The translations under genes were made by a program, and so were the position numbers. A DNA stretch of 64,000 bases from Nitrospinae bacterium CG11_big_fil_rev_8_21_14_0_20_45_15. GTDB lineage: Bacteria; Nitrospinota; Nitrospinia; Nitrospinales; VA-1. Shown piece after piece: positions 8,905-18,046 of the stretch (positions within the stretch are counted from its first letter, which is position 1; each line of letters starts with the position of its first letter). Location of the stretch: the NCBI GenBank assembly GCA_002787235.1, contig PCWG01000042.1, forward strand, positions 536,957 through 600,956, written 5' to 3'. The notes beneath the pieces are model-generated. The model had not been told where the DNA came from. It saw only the letters and a program-made list of their open reading frames with translations, and searched no databases.

Positions 8905-9019
8905 AGGGAATAGCCGAAAATTAAAGTTTTAAATAGATGGTGGCTTAAAATTGCCAGATACGGCAGACTTTACCATAAAAACCGAAAGGTTCCAATAGGA
9001 AGGAATCTATGAATACCTA

Positions 9020-9652
9020 TTATTCCTCTGGAACGCTGACATACTCTTCACAAACTTCCAGAAGCTTTACAAAATCGACCGGTTTGGGGAAATATTGATC
9101 CGCACCGGCAGAATGAACATCACCTTCACTGAATCGTAAATCCCCTGACACAACGATAATTTTTACATCCTTGATGCCACTGTTTTGTTTGATATTTTTA
9201 CAAACATTGATCCCGCTCAACCCGGGTAATGCCAAATCAAGAATGACAATCGCGGGTGAGAACTGAACTACTTTCAACCCAGCCTCTAATCCATCGTAAG
9301 CCACTTCAGTTAAAAAATCATGTTTATTGAAGTAACCTCTCAAAATATCAGCAAATTTTTTCTCGTCATCAACGATCAACACTTTCCTTGTGGATTTTTC
9401 AGTCAGCTCGACCCGGATATAATCCTGGATCATTTTTATGGTGTAGCCTTGCCTTTGAAGTGCATATATTTTCTGACAACGTTCTTTTACCCAGGCAGGA
9501 TAATAACCGACGATGCCCTTGCCACCGGGATGAGCTTCTTTTTGAGGGTCCGGAAAAAAGAGATATTTTTTCTGCCAAAGCCACAATGTTTTTCTTGTGA
9601 TAGGAACAACTTTTAAAATTTCGGCCGCAGTTACTCTGGCGTTTTTATCCAT
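9020..9652 (-). CDS. MerR-type DNA-binding domain fused to a response-regulator receiver domain
   Basis: A 210-residue regulator. Residues 5-82 resemble a MerR/BldC winged helix: a helix-turn-helix (about 7-30), a wing region rich in Gly/Pro and a second helical element. Residues 88-205 are a CheY-like receiver with the acidic pair D95/D96, phospho-acceptor D139 in VILDLALPG, S169 and K190 in FPKP. In ordinary response regulators the receiver comes first; here DNA binding precedes it. AGGAGG lies five bases before the ATG. No kinase is adjacent; the only histidine kinase in the window is at 53.0-54.8 kb. Target genes are unknown. Confidence 0.82.
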   Translation of the reverse strand: MDKNARVTAAEILKVVPITRKTLWLWQKKYLFFPDPQKEAHPGGKGIVGYYPAWVKERCQKIYALQRQGYTIKMIQDYIRVELTEKSTRKVLIVDDEKKFADILRGYFNKHDFLTEVAYDGLEAGLKVVQFSPAIVILDLALPGLSGINVCKNIKQNSGIKDVKIIVVSGDLRFSEGDVHSAGADQYFPKPVDFVKLLEVCEEYVSVPEE

Positions 9653-9900
9653 AATGACCTCCTGATAAGACCTTTTCTAATACTGCATTTTGCTAATCTT
9701 ATGAAAATTTTGACCTTTAAACTGTGAATGTAACCTTTTAATAATTTATTTGCAACTTTTACTTGGATATGTCTGTGCAACAGTTGAAGTAAAGCAATGT
9801 TTCAATCACAGAAACAATAATAATTGACAATATCTTTAAAGCATCAGCTTCCTTGATTATTACTTTTACACCCGTGATTGTATTGCAGAGTTTAAAACAG

Positions 9901-11670
9901 CTATCTATCTGCCTGCATTTTATACAAGTTATAAAAAATCCCCTTTTTACGTAGTAATTCTTTACGCAAACCCCATTCTACAATTTCTCCGTTTTTCAAG
10001 ACAAGGGCCTTGTCTGCATGTTTGATAGTAGAAAGTCTGTGAGCAATGATGATGCTGGTTCGTCCATGCGTCAATTCGCCCACGGCTTTTTGCAAAAGGA
10101 TTTCTGTCTCTGAATCAACGCTTGAGGTCGCTTCATCCAGGACGAGTATTCCGGGATTTACTGCCAGTGCTCTCGCAAAGGACAGCAGTTGTCTTTGCCC
10201 CAGAGACAAGCCTTTACCGCCCTCCCCTATTTGATAGTCAAATTTATCAGTCAGGCTTTCTATAAATTCCTGAGCGTGTACCGCATCGACCACGGCGGTC
10301 ACTTCTTCCATTTCCTTTGAGGTATTTCCGAGTCGTATGTTGTCTAATATTGAACCACTGAACAGAAATACATCTTGTGGAACCAGTGCCAGTTGACGAC
10401 GTAAATCGTACTTATTCATATCTTTTATGGAGCATCCGTCGATCAGAATATCACCTTTTTCCACATCATAAAATCTGAACAAAGCATTTATTATTGTTGA
10501 TTTACCCGATCCCGTGGCCCCTACGATTGCTAAGGTCTCACCCGGTTCGAGAGTAAAGGAGATATCTTTCAGAATGTAATCGCCCTCATTGTAAGCGAAC
10601 CATACATTTTTGAATTCAACGCGTCCTTGAACAGGTTTTACTCTTGTTTCTATCTGGGAATGGATGATTTCTACGGGAGTATCGAGCAATTCAAAAATTC
10701 GCTCGGATGAAGCCATTGCGGTCTGAATGATGTTAAATTTTTCCGCCAGATCTCGTACAGGTTCAAAGAATTTTTGCAGATATTGAAGAAAGGCTACCAA
10801 TACTCCGAGTGGAATTTCTTCCTGCACGAAACGTCCCCCGCCATACCAGATAATCAACCCAACGGCGATGGAACTGAACAGATCAATTGAAGGCATAAAA
10901 ACCGAGCTGTAGTGAAGCGCGCGCATGTCTTCATGCAACTTATCTTCATTGGCATCTGAAAATTTTTTATAAAATTCATTCTGTCTGCCAAACAACTGGA
11001 GGAGAGTCATGCCCGATAAATTTTCCTCCAATGCGGAATTGATTCGACTGACATGCGAGCGGTTTTTTCTCACTGCATCACGCGCCCTCACTCGATAGGC
11101 TTTAGCCGCCATCACTAAAAATGGGAAGATCAGACAAACAACCAGAGCCAGTCGCCAGTCGAGAAACAACAGAACACAAAAAATTCCTACAAGTGTGAAC
11201 ACGTCGTTAAAGACAAGTATCAGACCCGAGGTCAGCATCTCGTTCAATGACTCCACATCGTTGACAACCCTTGTCACAATTTTTCCGATGGGATTTTTGT
11301 CAAAGTAGCGAAACGGCAATCGATGCATATGTGTGAAAATTTCAGTCCGCATTCCGTACATGACACGTTGTCCAATCCACTGCAAAAGCCATATCTGTGC
11401 GAATTGACAAGCAAAGGCCGCAACCAGTATCCCGAAATACAACAGGGCAATTTTATCCAGTCCTTCTATCTTATTGACTGAAATATGATCATCTATAGCT
11501 ATTTTCGTCAGGTAGGGGCCGGCAAGATTCAGAACTGAAACGACCAGCAACAGAAGAATTGATAAAATCACCCAATTTTTAAACGCCAATAAATAAGAAA
11601 GGATACGGCGAAACAAAGCCCAATCCAGATATCTGTCTTCTAAGGATTCTCCTTGCGGTTTATTTTTCAT
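9901..11670 (-). CDS. Heterodimeric ABC exporter subunit with canonical catalytic glutamate
   Basis: A 589-residue half-transporter: six-helix membrane domain (about 30-320) then ATPase domain. Walker A GATGSGKST is at 384-392, Walker B ILVLDE ends in the catalytic E513, but the signature reads LSLGQ (488-492) instead of LSGGQ. With the upstream 585-residue partner (ATGA overlap, 4 bases) it forms a BmrCD/TM287-288-like heterodimer that exports drugs, lipids or peptides. The altered signature matches the partner's altered Walker B, so one ATP site should be non-hydrolytic. The substrate is unknown. Confidence 0.92.
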   Translation of the reverse strand: MKNKPQGESLEDRYLDWALFRRILSYLLAFKNWVILSILLLLVVSVLNLAGPYLTKIAIDDHISVNKIEGLDKIALLYFGILVAAFACQFAQIWLLQWIGQRVMYGMRTEIFTHMHRLPFRYFDKNPIGKIVTRVVNDVESLNEMLTSGLILVFNDVFTLVGIFCVLLFLDWRLALVVCLIFPFLVMAAKAYRVRARDAVRKNRSHVSRINSALEENLSGMTLLQLFGRQNEFYKKFSDANEDKLHEDMRALHYSSVFMPSIDLFSSIAVGLIIWYGGGRFVQEEIPLGVLVAFLQYLQKFFEPVRDLAEKFNIIQTAMASSERIFELLDTPVEIIHSQIETRVKPVQGRVEFKNVWFAYNEGDYILKDISFTLEPGETLAIVGATGSGKSTIINALFRFYDVEKGDILIDGCSIKDMNKYDLRRQLALVPQDVFLFSGSILDNIRLGNTSKEMEEVTAVVDAVHAQEFIESLTDKFDYQIGEGGKGLSLGQRQLLSFARALAVNPGILVLDEATSSVDSETEILLQKAVGELTHGRTSIIIAHRLSTIKHADKALVLKNGEIVEWGLRKELLRKKGIFYNLYKMQADR

Positions 11671-13424
11671 TGCAAGGTGATCTCCATATCCATTGCCAAT
11701 TCCTGATTGCGATAGGTATGGGCGTATTTCCCATTCGTTTGCATCAGTTCATTGTGCGTTCCTTGCTCCAGAATTCTTCCATCTTCCATGAAAACTATAA
11801 AATCCATTTTGCGGGCGGTCTGCAGTTTTTGTGTGACAAGGATCAAGGTGACATTGTCCAATCTGGACAAAATTTCGGTCAACACCTGCGACTCTGTGTC
11901 TCCATCCAAAGCAGAGAAAGCATCGTCTAAAATGAGAACTTTGGGGCCTGCCAATAAAGCTCGCGCCAAAGCCACTCTTTGTTTTTGCCCTCCTGAAAGA
12001 GATACGCCGCGCTCACCGATGAGCGTGTCCAACCCATTGGGAAGCCGTTCGATATCATCCTGTAATCCAGCAGAATGAACCACTGAAAGGATTTGGGAAT
12101 CATCTGCGGAAGAATCACCCAGAGCAATGTTGTCACGAATGGACATCGAAAAAAGGAACGGTTCCTGCTCAACCCGAACCACATTTTTGCGCAATACATC
12201 GAGGGGAATTTGATTGATAGGCAAACCATCTATTTCCACAACACCCGATTCCGGATCATACAAACGCAATATCAAATTGATCAGGCTGGTTTTTCCTGCA
12301 CCGACTCTCCCAACAATTCCCAGTCTCTGTCCCTTAGGGATGAGCAAATCAACATCGTTCAGGCTGGTCTTGTTCGCATTTGGATAAGAAAATGTTACGG
12401 ATTTAAATGCAACACTTCCCCGAATTAAAAAATTCCTGTCGTTCTGCACCAACGAATCGTTCACCAAGGGCTCCGCATTGAGTATTTCCAGCAGACGTCC
12501 CATCGCAACGCGACCCTTTTGCCCCAAATTGATCACATACCCCAATCCCATCATGGGCCAGGAGAGCATGAGCAGGTAGCCATTGAAGGCAACAAACTCC
12601 CCTAAAGTCATCTCACCCGCCAATGTCGCATTGCCGCCGATCCAAAGTGAGACCAATGCCGAAATACCCAGGGTAAAAATATACGAGGGACTGAATATGC
12701 CGTAGAGCTTGGCGACACGAAGGTTCTTGTCAATGTACTCACGGTTGAGTTTGTCAAATAACTTCTTTTGATGTTCTTCCTGAACAAAGGTATGAAGGGT
12801 GCGAATGCCCGCAACATTCTCCTGAACCTGAGAAGTTATTTTTGACAAATGCACCTGCACCGCCGCATGCCCCTCACCAATTTTTTTAATAAAATTAAAA
12901 AACAGTAAAGAAACAATGGGAAGGGGTAACAAAACCCAAAAGGTAACCACCGGATGAATCCAGAACATCAATCCCAGAGCCGAAACGATCACCACCACCG
13001 CATCCACCCAAATGAGCAGGCCAAGGCCAACAAATTCTCTCACCGCTCGCAAATCGTTGGTCGCGCGAGACATCATATCGCCAACAGAATGCGTTTGATA
13101 AAAGGGGGTGTCTAAAGAAAGAAAATGTCGAAACAGATGATTTAAAAGATCACGCTCAATCAGTCTGGCAGGCCCAAACAAACATTTTCGCCAGCCAAAA
13201 CGAGAAGCCGCCTGTATGCAGGACAGAAAAAATATCAGCCCTGCCATGGACAGCAATGCTCCTGTTTGTGGCTTCGATGAGAGAGAGTCTATGACTGATT
13301 TGAGTGCCCAGGGGATCGCCAGTCCAGCGGCATCAGTGAGTAATAAGGCAACAATACCGATTGTCATTTGACGCCGGTATTTCAGGAAAAATGGAAGAAA
13401 GAATTTTATTTCGGGAAACTTCAT
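11667..13424 (-). CDS. Heterodimeric ABC exporter subunit with degenerate Walker B
   Basis: A 585-residue membrane-ATPase half-transporter. The membrane domain spans roughly residues 20-310. Walker A GRVGAGKTS is at 372-380 and a canonical LSGGQ at 476-480, but Walker B is VLILDDAFSALD, so the catalytic glutamate is aspartate (D501). This is the known hallmark of the degenerate-site subunit in heterodimeric exporters. It is translated first and coupled to the 589-residue partner by a 4-base overlap. No substrate clue comes from the neighbours (a ZIP transporter lies upstream). Confidence 0.92.
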   Translation of the reverse strand: MKFPEIKFFLPFFLKYRRQMTIGIVALLLTDAAGLAIPWALKSVIDSLSSKPQTGALLSMAGLIFFLSCIQAASRFGWRKCLFGPARLIERDLLNHLFRHFLSLDTPFYQTHSVGDMMSRATNDLRAVREFVGLGLLIWVDAVVVIVSALGLMFWIHPVVTFWVLLPLPIVSLLFFNFIKKIGEGHAAVQVHLSKITSQVQENVAGIRTLHTFVQEEHQKKLFDKLNREYIDKNLRVAKLYGIFSPSYIFTLGISALVSLWIGGNATLAGEMTLGEFVAFNGYLLMLSWPMMGLGYVINLGQKGRVAMGRLLEILNAEPLVNDSLVQNDRNFLIRGSVAFKSVTFSYPNANKTSLNDVDLLIPKGQRLGIVGRVGAGKTSLINLILRLYDPESGVVEIDGLPINQIPLDVLRKNVVRVEQEPFLFSMSIRDNIALGDSSADDSQILSVVHSAGLQDDIERLPNGLDTLIGERGVSLSGGQKQRVALARALLAGPKVLILDDAFSALDGDTESQVLTEILSRLDNVTLILVTQKLQTARKMDFIVFMEDGRILEQGTHNELMQTNGKYAHTYRNQELAMDMEITLQ

Positions 13425-13493
13425 AAGCGTGGAAAGATAATTTCGACCAATATGAGGTAGGAAGAGCGCAGAAAACGAATGGTACAGAAATCG

Positions 13494-14216
13494 CTACAGA
13501 ACGCCCTTGGTTACAACCATCATCAAGATACCTATTCCAAGACATAACAGGTTTTTGAACCCCCCTCGGTGTTCCTCATAAACTGTAGGAAGAAGGTCTC
13601 CAACGGATATAAATAAAAAGGTCCCAGCAGAAATACCAATGGCGACAGATACGTAAAACTCATTCATGCTATGCAAAACTGAGGTCGCAATGATTGCGGC
13701 TATGGGTGTTGTCAAAGCAAACAGAAACATTGAAGACAGAATCTTATTTTTTGAATACTCGCCCCCTTTCACCAGCATACCGCTCAATGCGAGTGCCGCA
13801 GGAAACTTATGAATGGCAACAGCTATAAAAATAATCAGACTCAAATTCATCATACTCCCGGCACCAATGGCGACCCCTTCCAAAAGGCTATGAAAACCAA
13901 TGCCAAAATAGGCCGCCATCCCTACCTTATGGAAGTCGCATTCGCCTTCTTCACAAGGATGAACCATGATGAATTTTTCCATGAGGAAAATCGTTAAAAA
14001 TCCCACCATGATGGGTGTGCCTAAGTGATCTCCCAATACAGGAGCAATCTCAGGCAACATATGGAAAAAAACCGCGCCGAGAAGAATCCCTGCACAAAAA
14101 CTGATAACAGAGCTGAATGTCTTTTTGGACCAAATTCTGATTGTAGGCAACCACCCTCCCAACATAGTGATTGCAAAAACAAAAACCAGAAACAGGTAAA
14201 ACGATGATTGATCCAT
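13494..14216 (-). CDS. ZIP family divalent metal transporter
   Basis: A 240-residue membrane protein with about eight hydrophobic segments. The metal-translocating signature of the ZIP family is present: H109-SLLEG with E113 in TM4 and H136-KFP in TM5. The loop after TM3 holds HPCEEGECDFH, a short Cys/His/acidic cluster that may sense or bind metal. It would move zinc, iron or manganese across the inner membrane. It may be cotranscribed with the ABC exporter 69 bases downstream. A separate zinc importer is found at 57.5-59.3 kb. Confidence 0.88.
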   Translation of the reverse strand: MDQSSFYLFLVFVFAITMLGGWLPTIRIWSKKTFSSVISFCAGILLGAVFFHMLPEIAPVLGDHLGTPIMVGFLTIFLMEKFIMVHPCEEGECDFHKVGMAAYFGIGFHSLLEGVAIGAGSMMNLSLIIFIAVAIHKFPAALALSGMLVKGGEYSKNKILSSMFLFALTTPIAAIIATSVLHSMNEFYVSVAIGISAGTFLFISVGDLLPTVYEEHRGGFKNLLCLGIGILMMVVTKGVL

Positions 14217-14466
14217 AACTCAAAAACACTCCTAACACAGCATTAAATATGAAGAAATTAATTGAGAACAATAAAACCTCAATTTGCTAGTCCTTTGATG
14301 AAAATTGAGCTAGAATGGTTCAGAAATTTGTTAGATCGCCCAACCACTGCATCCAAATTGACGTTGAAAGCGAATTGGGAAAGCTAACACAAATAATTCC
14401 AATAATCTATTAGATAAAGACCCTTTATTACTGGTCTTCTTGCCCCTCTGTTAAAACAATTCCGAA

Positions 14467-15903
14467 ATGTTTTTTAATATCATCCTAGCCGGAGGTAGCG
14501 GTTCTCGATTTTGGCCTAGAAGTCGCGAGAACAATCCCAAGCAACTATTGAATATCGGTGGCGGTTCCACTTTAATTCAACGAACTCTCCAACGTTTAAA
14601 ATCGATCGCTCCTGTTGATCAAACTCTGGTTATCTCAAATCAGAATCACGCTGACGAGACTTGCCGACAATTGGCAGAGATGGATTTCCCTCCGGGTAAT
14701 TTGTTTGCCGAGCCCGAAGGAAAGAATACCGCTGCGGCCATTGGCCTTGCGGCCAAGTGGATCTCCCGCACTCATCCGTCAGCAATCATGGGCATTTTCC
14801 CGGCCGACCATTTCATAGGTAATGAAGCAGCTTTTCAAAAAGTGGTGCAAGAAGCTCGGCATCTTGCTGAACAAGGATTCATGGTCACGCTTGGTATTTG
14901 TCCCAAACACCCCGAAACCGGCTACGGTTATATCAAGCAAGGTGAAAGCCTGAGCGAAACTGCTTTTCGTATTGAGCGGTTTACAGAAAAACCCAATATC
15001 ATTCTGGCTCAACAATTTCTTGACGAAGGGGGTTATTTCTGGAACAGCGGTATGTTCTTCTGGAAAGCCTCTGTCTTTCTCGAATCCATGAAAGAATTCA
15101 TGCCGGAAAGTTACAAAATAATTGAAAATATTGATTCCTGTATTGGCGAGAACAAGGGGAAATTTTCATATAAGATTTTCTCAGATGAAGGTGAAGCCCT
15201 TTACGCATCTCTGCCCTCAATCTCTGTTGACCATGGCATCATGGAAAAATCCAGCCAATCGGTTGTGGTCCCTGCCGATATCTCATGGAACGACGTTGGG
15301 GCCTGGAGTGCTCTTGAGGAAATTTTACAAAAAGATGCTCAGGGCAATATCATTTCAGGTGATGTACTCGCGATCGATTGCGAGGATTCAATTTTGCAGG
15401 GCAATCACCGTCTGGTCGCCGTGCTGGGTATGAAAGATACTCTCGTCGTTGACAGTGAAGACGCTTTGCTCATTTGCGACAAAAATCGGGCTCAGGAAGT
15501 CAAAAAAATCACTGAAAAGTTGAAAAAGGACAAACGTCTTGAATCTGTCACGGCTTCTCATGTTGTCCGCCCCTGGGGAACCTATACCGTTTTAGAAGAG
15601 CGGGAAAATTATCTGGTCAAACGCATTGAGGTTTTTTCCGGGGAAAAGCTGAGCCTGCAGTCACACGCCTGCCGAAGCGAAAACTGGACCGTCGTGCAAG
15701 GTCAGGCCTGTGCGGAAAAAGACGGTGAAAATTTTTATCTAAACGTAAACGAATCCATCTTCATCCCGCAAGGGGCTCGCCATAGATTGAGCAATCCCGG
15801 TAAGGAATTACTTGTTTTGATTGAAATACAAAGCGGGTCCAAACTGGACGAAAATGATATCATCCGTTATCAGGATATCTACGGCAGAGTTTCCGAAGAA
15901 TAA
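14467..15903 (+). CDS. manC: Mannose-1-phosphate guanylyltransferase / mannose-6-phosphate isomerase (ManC/AlgA type)
   Basis: A 478-residue bifunctional-type enzyme. The N-terminal nucleotidyltransferase has GGSGSRFWPRS near residue 10 and the FTEKP and WNSGMF motifs; it makes GDP-mannose. The C-terminal cupin (about 360-470) corresponds to the type II phosphomannose isomerase, but the metal-site sequence usually read QxHHHRAEHW is QSHACRSENW here, so the second His of HxH and the His after Glu are lost. The guanylyltransferase activity is likely intact and the isomerase doubtful. It is divergent from the ZIP gene. Confidence 0.9.
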   Translation: MFFNIILAGGSGSRFWPRSRENNPKQLLNIGGGSTLIQRTLQRLKSIAPVDQTLVISNQNHADETCRQLAEMDFPPGNLFAEPEGKNTAAAIGLAAKWISRTHPSAIMGIFPADHFIGNEAAFQKVVQEARHLAEQGFMVTLGICPKHPETGYGYIKQGESLSETAFRIERFTEKPNIILAQQFLDEGGYFWNSGMFFWKASVFLESMKEFMPESYKIIENIDSCIGENKGKFSYKIFSDEGEALYASLPSISVDHGIMEKSSQSVVVPADISWNDVGAWSALEEILQKDAQGNIISGDVLAIDCEDSILQGNHRLVAVLGMKDTLVVDSEDALLICDKNRAQEVKKITEKLKKDKRLESVTASHVVRPWGTYTVLEERENYLVKRIEVFSGEKLSLQSHACRSENWTVVQGQACAEKDGENFYLNVNESIFIPQGARHRLSNPGKELLVLIEIQSGSKLDENDIIRYQDIYGRVSEE

Positions 15904-15909
15904 CAAAAA

Positions 15910-17040
15910 CTACTTTAATATTCTTAGAAGATTTCCTGCCGCATAAGCCCGTACCGCCTTATTTTCATCATTCAAAAGTTGGATGAGTAGTGGAAAGGCA
16001 TCGGCCCCTCCCATCATGCCAATTGCCCTTGTTGCCGCTGTACGAACGCGTGTGTTCGAATCCTGTGCCGCCTTTGCCAGCAATTGAACTCTGTCACTCA
16101 AATAGGTTTCACCCAGAGCCCGCGCCGCCGCGCTACGGATCCCAAAATCAGGATCGACCAGTACCTCAGCAAATACGCCATCGCATGCCGTTTGATTGAA
16201 TCGTTTGAGGGCCACAGCGGAAGCGATCCGGACCATGCCATCGGTATCGTTGCAAAGTTGCTTCAATCGGTCGCGAGTAAAATGGGACGGCAATTTTCCC
16301 AACTCCAGAGCGGCCTGATGACGAATGGAAGGATTGGGCGAACGGCTCAATTCGGTCAATCGAGGAATCATGTCCGCACGAACGTTTTCACCAATTGCCT
16401 TGAGACCATAAAATACGATTTCGACTTCGGCATTGTCCAGCAAAGGTATCAAGTAAGAACGTGCTTCCTTGCTCCCTATCTTACCCAGGTAACCAATCGC
16501 ATGATAGATGTAAACCGAGTCTGAGTGCTTCAAAGGTTCCAATAGGTATTCATATTTATCGGTTTCACCCATTTTGATCAAAGCCGCAGATGCCGAAAGC
16601 CTCACCGCTGGATCGTCTGATTTCAAATACGGTCGTATTTGTTCTTTGTACTGAGGCCCTCCCAAATCGCCTAACATTTCTATCGCGGCGGCCTTGACCC
16701 ATATATTGGTGTCATCTTTGAGTTTTTCTGCCAAAGACACCGCTTCCTTTGTGGAAATATTTTTCATTCCCTGCAAGGCAAACAATCGTGTGTTGTGATA
16801 AACATCTTCAGCCGCCTTTTGCAATAGCGGTATCAATGCAGGATTTTCTGATTCGCCGATAGCACGTGCGGAAGCACTGCGCACGTAGGAATTTTCGTCG
16901 TGACTGGTCGCCTCAAGAATAGCAATGCATTGATCTCTCAACTTACTCAAGGCAAACAACGGTTTCTTTTCTCCCAATGCGGTTTGTGCCCATAAAAGAA
17001 CCATCAGGCAAACCAGAAACTTACCAACGATCTTCAACAT
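15910..17040 (-). CDS. Exported HEAT-repeat protein
   Basis: A 376-residue protein with an N-terminal signal peptide (basic residues, then a hydrophobic stretch at about 7-17, likely cut near ALG). The rest is a row of roughly ten HEAT repeats of about 31 residues, recognisable by recurring VRxxAAxALG-like helices. Such solenoids bind proteins; no catalytic domain is present. It is translationally overlapped by 7 bases with the upstream glycosyltransferase. A scaffold in the periplasm is the best guess. Confidence 0.85.
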   Translation of the reverse strand: MLKIVGKFLVCLMVLLWAQTALGEKKPLFALSKLRDQCIAILEATSHDENSYVRSASARAIGESENPALIPLLQKAAEDVYHNTRLFALQGMKNISTKEAVSLAEKLKDDTNIWVKAAAIEMLGDLGGPQYKEQIRPYLKSDDPAVRLSASAALIKMGETDKYEYLLEPLKHSDSVYIYHAIGYLGKIGSKEARSYLIPLLDNAEVEIVFYGLKAIGENVRADMIPRLTELSRSPNPSIRHQAALELGKLPSHFTRDRLKQLCNDTDGMVRIASAVALKRFNQTACDGVFAEVLVDPDFGIRSAAARALGETYLSDRVQLLAKAAQDSNTRVRTAATRAIGMMGGADAFPLLIQLLNDENKAVRAYAAGNLLRILK

Positions 17041-17900
17041 TCTTCCTCCAAACCTGCTAAAATTGCATATTTTCCCATGATTTCTCTGTATTCACTGACC
17101 GCGTCGGTTTTGTCTCTTTTTGTGAAACCCAATATCAGGATACGACATTTTTCCAGTAACATTTGAGCCGTCACCCTTTTTTGGCGCGAATCCAAAATTC
17201 CTGATTCCAGAAGATTGACGAGGGAATGGACTCTGAATCGATCCATCCCCCAATATTTTCGTGACAATTGATCTTCGTGTCCACCCCGCTTCACCGTCAG
17301 TTTATCGCTGAAATAATGAAATGGATAGCGAGCCGCAATCCTCAGCCAAAGATCGTAATCTTCACAAGCGGGCAAAGATTCATCGAACAAGCCCACCTCT
17401 TCCAACAATGTGGCCCTCAGCATAACTGAAGAAGGACTGACAACGCAAAGCGGGAGACAGTGATCGAAAATATAGCCGCCCTGTTTTGCGTGCCGATTCA
17501 TTGGGTTTACCCGTTTGCCCTTGCGAATCCAGATCTCATCGGTGTGGATCGCCATACATTCTGGATGTGCATCCATCCATTGAGCCTGAATCTTCAATTT
17601 TTCTTTCAGCCACAAATCGTCTGAATCCAGAAAGCAGATATACTGTCCTCTGGCAAGCTGTATCCCCACATTTCTCGCTTTTGAAACTCCCTGATTCTGT
17701 TGAAGTCGAATGTATTGAGTGAGAGGTCTGGATTGGAGGAACGCTTCTGTTTCGTCTGAAGATGCATCATCGACGATAATGAGCTCAAAATCCCGGAAAG
17801 TCTGATCGTCTATAGATTGCAGGCATTCTTTCAAAAAATCGATCCGATTATAGGTCGGAACAACGATTGAAACTTTGGGTTTGTTGTTTTGATCGGCCAC
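17034..17900 (-). CDS. Family 2 glycosyltransferase
   Basis: A 288-residue GT-A fold enzyme. It begins VSIVVPTYNRIDFLKECL, has VDDASSDET and the metal-binding DSDDLW motif, and the ED of the acceptor region (CEDYDLWLR). It would add a sugar from a nucleotide donor to a surface glycan or lipid carrier; there is no large membrane domain, so it is cytoplasmic or peripheral. The start read is GTG at 17900. Its nearness to the manC gene fits polysaccharide synthesis, but the acceptor is unknown. Confidence 0.9.
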   Translation of the reverse strand: MADQNNKPKVSIVVPTYNRIDFLKECLQSIDDQTFRDFELIIVDDASSDETEAFLQSRPLTQYIRLQQNQGVSKARNVGIQLARGQYICFLDSDDLWLKEKLKIQAQWMDAHPECMAIHTDEIWIRKGKRVNPMNRHAKQGGYIFDHCLPLCVVSPSSVMLRATLLEEVGLFDESLPACEDYDLWLRIAARYPFHYFSDKLTVKRGGHEDQLSRKYWGMDRFRVHSLVNLLESGILDSRQKRVTAQMLLEKCRILILGFTKRDKTDAVSEYREIMGKYAILAGLEEEC

Positions 17901-18046
17901 ACAGAAATTCTATCCTAGAAGCGTCCTGATCGCCACACCCATTGTCAAATCAGAAGCTATCAAAATCGGATGAGCTGTGACTCTAAAGGGATATCAGGCA
18001 GGTGAAATTTATCAATCCTTGTTACTTTGATCGTGCCGAATGTTAG

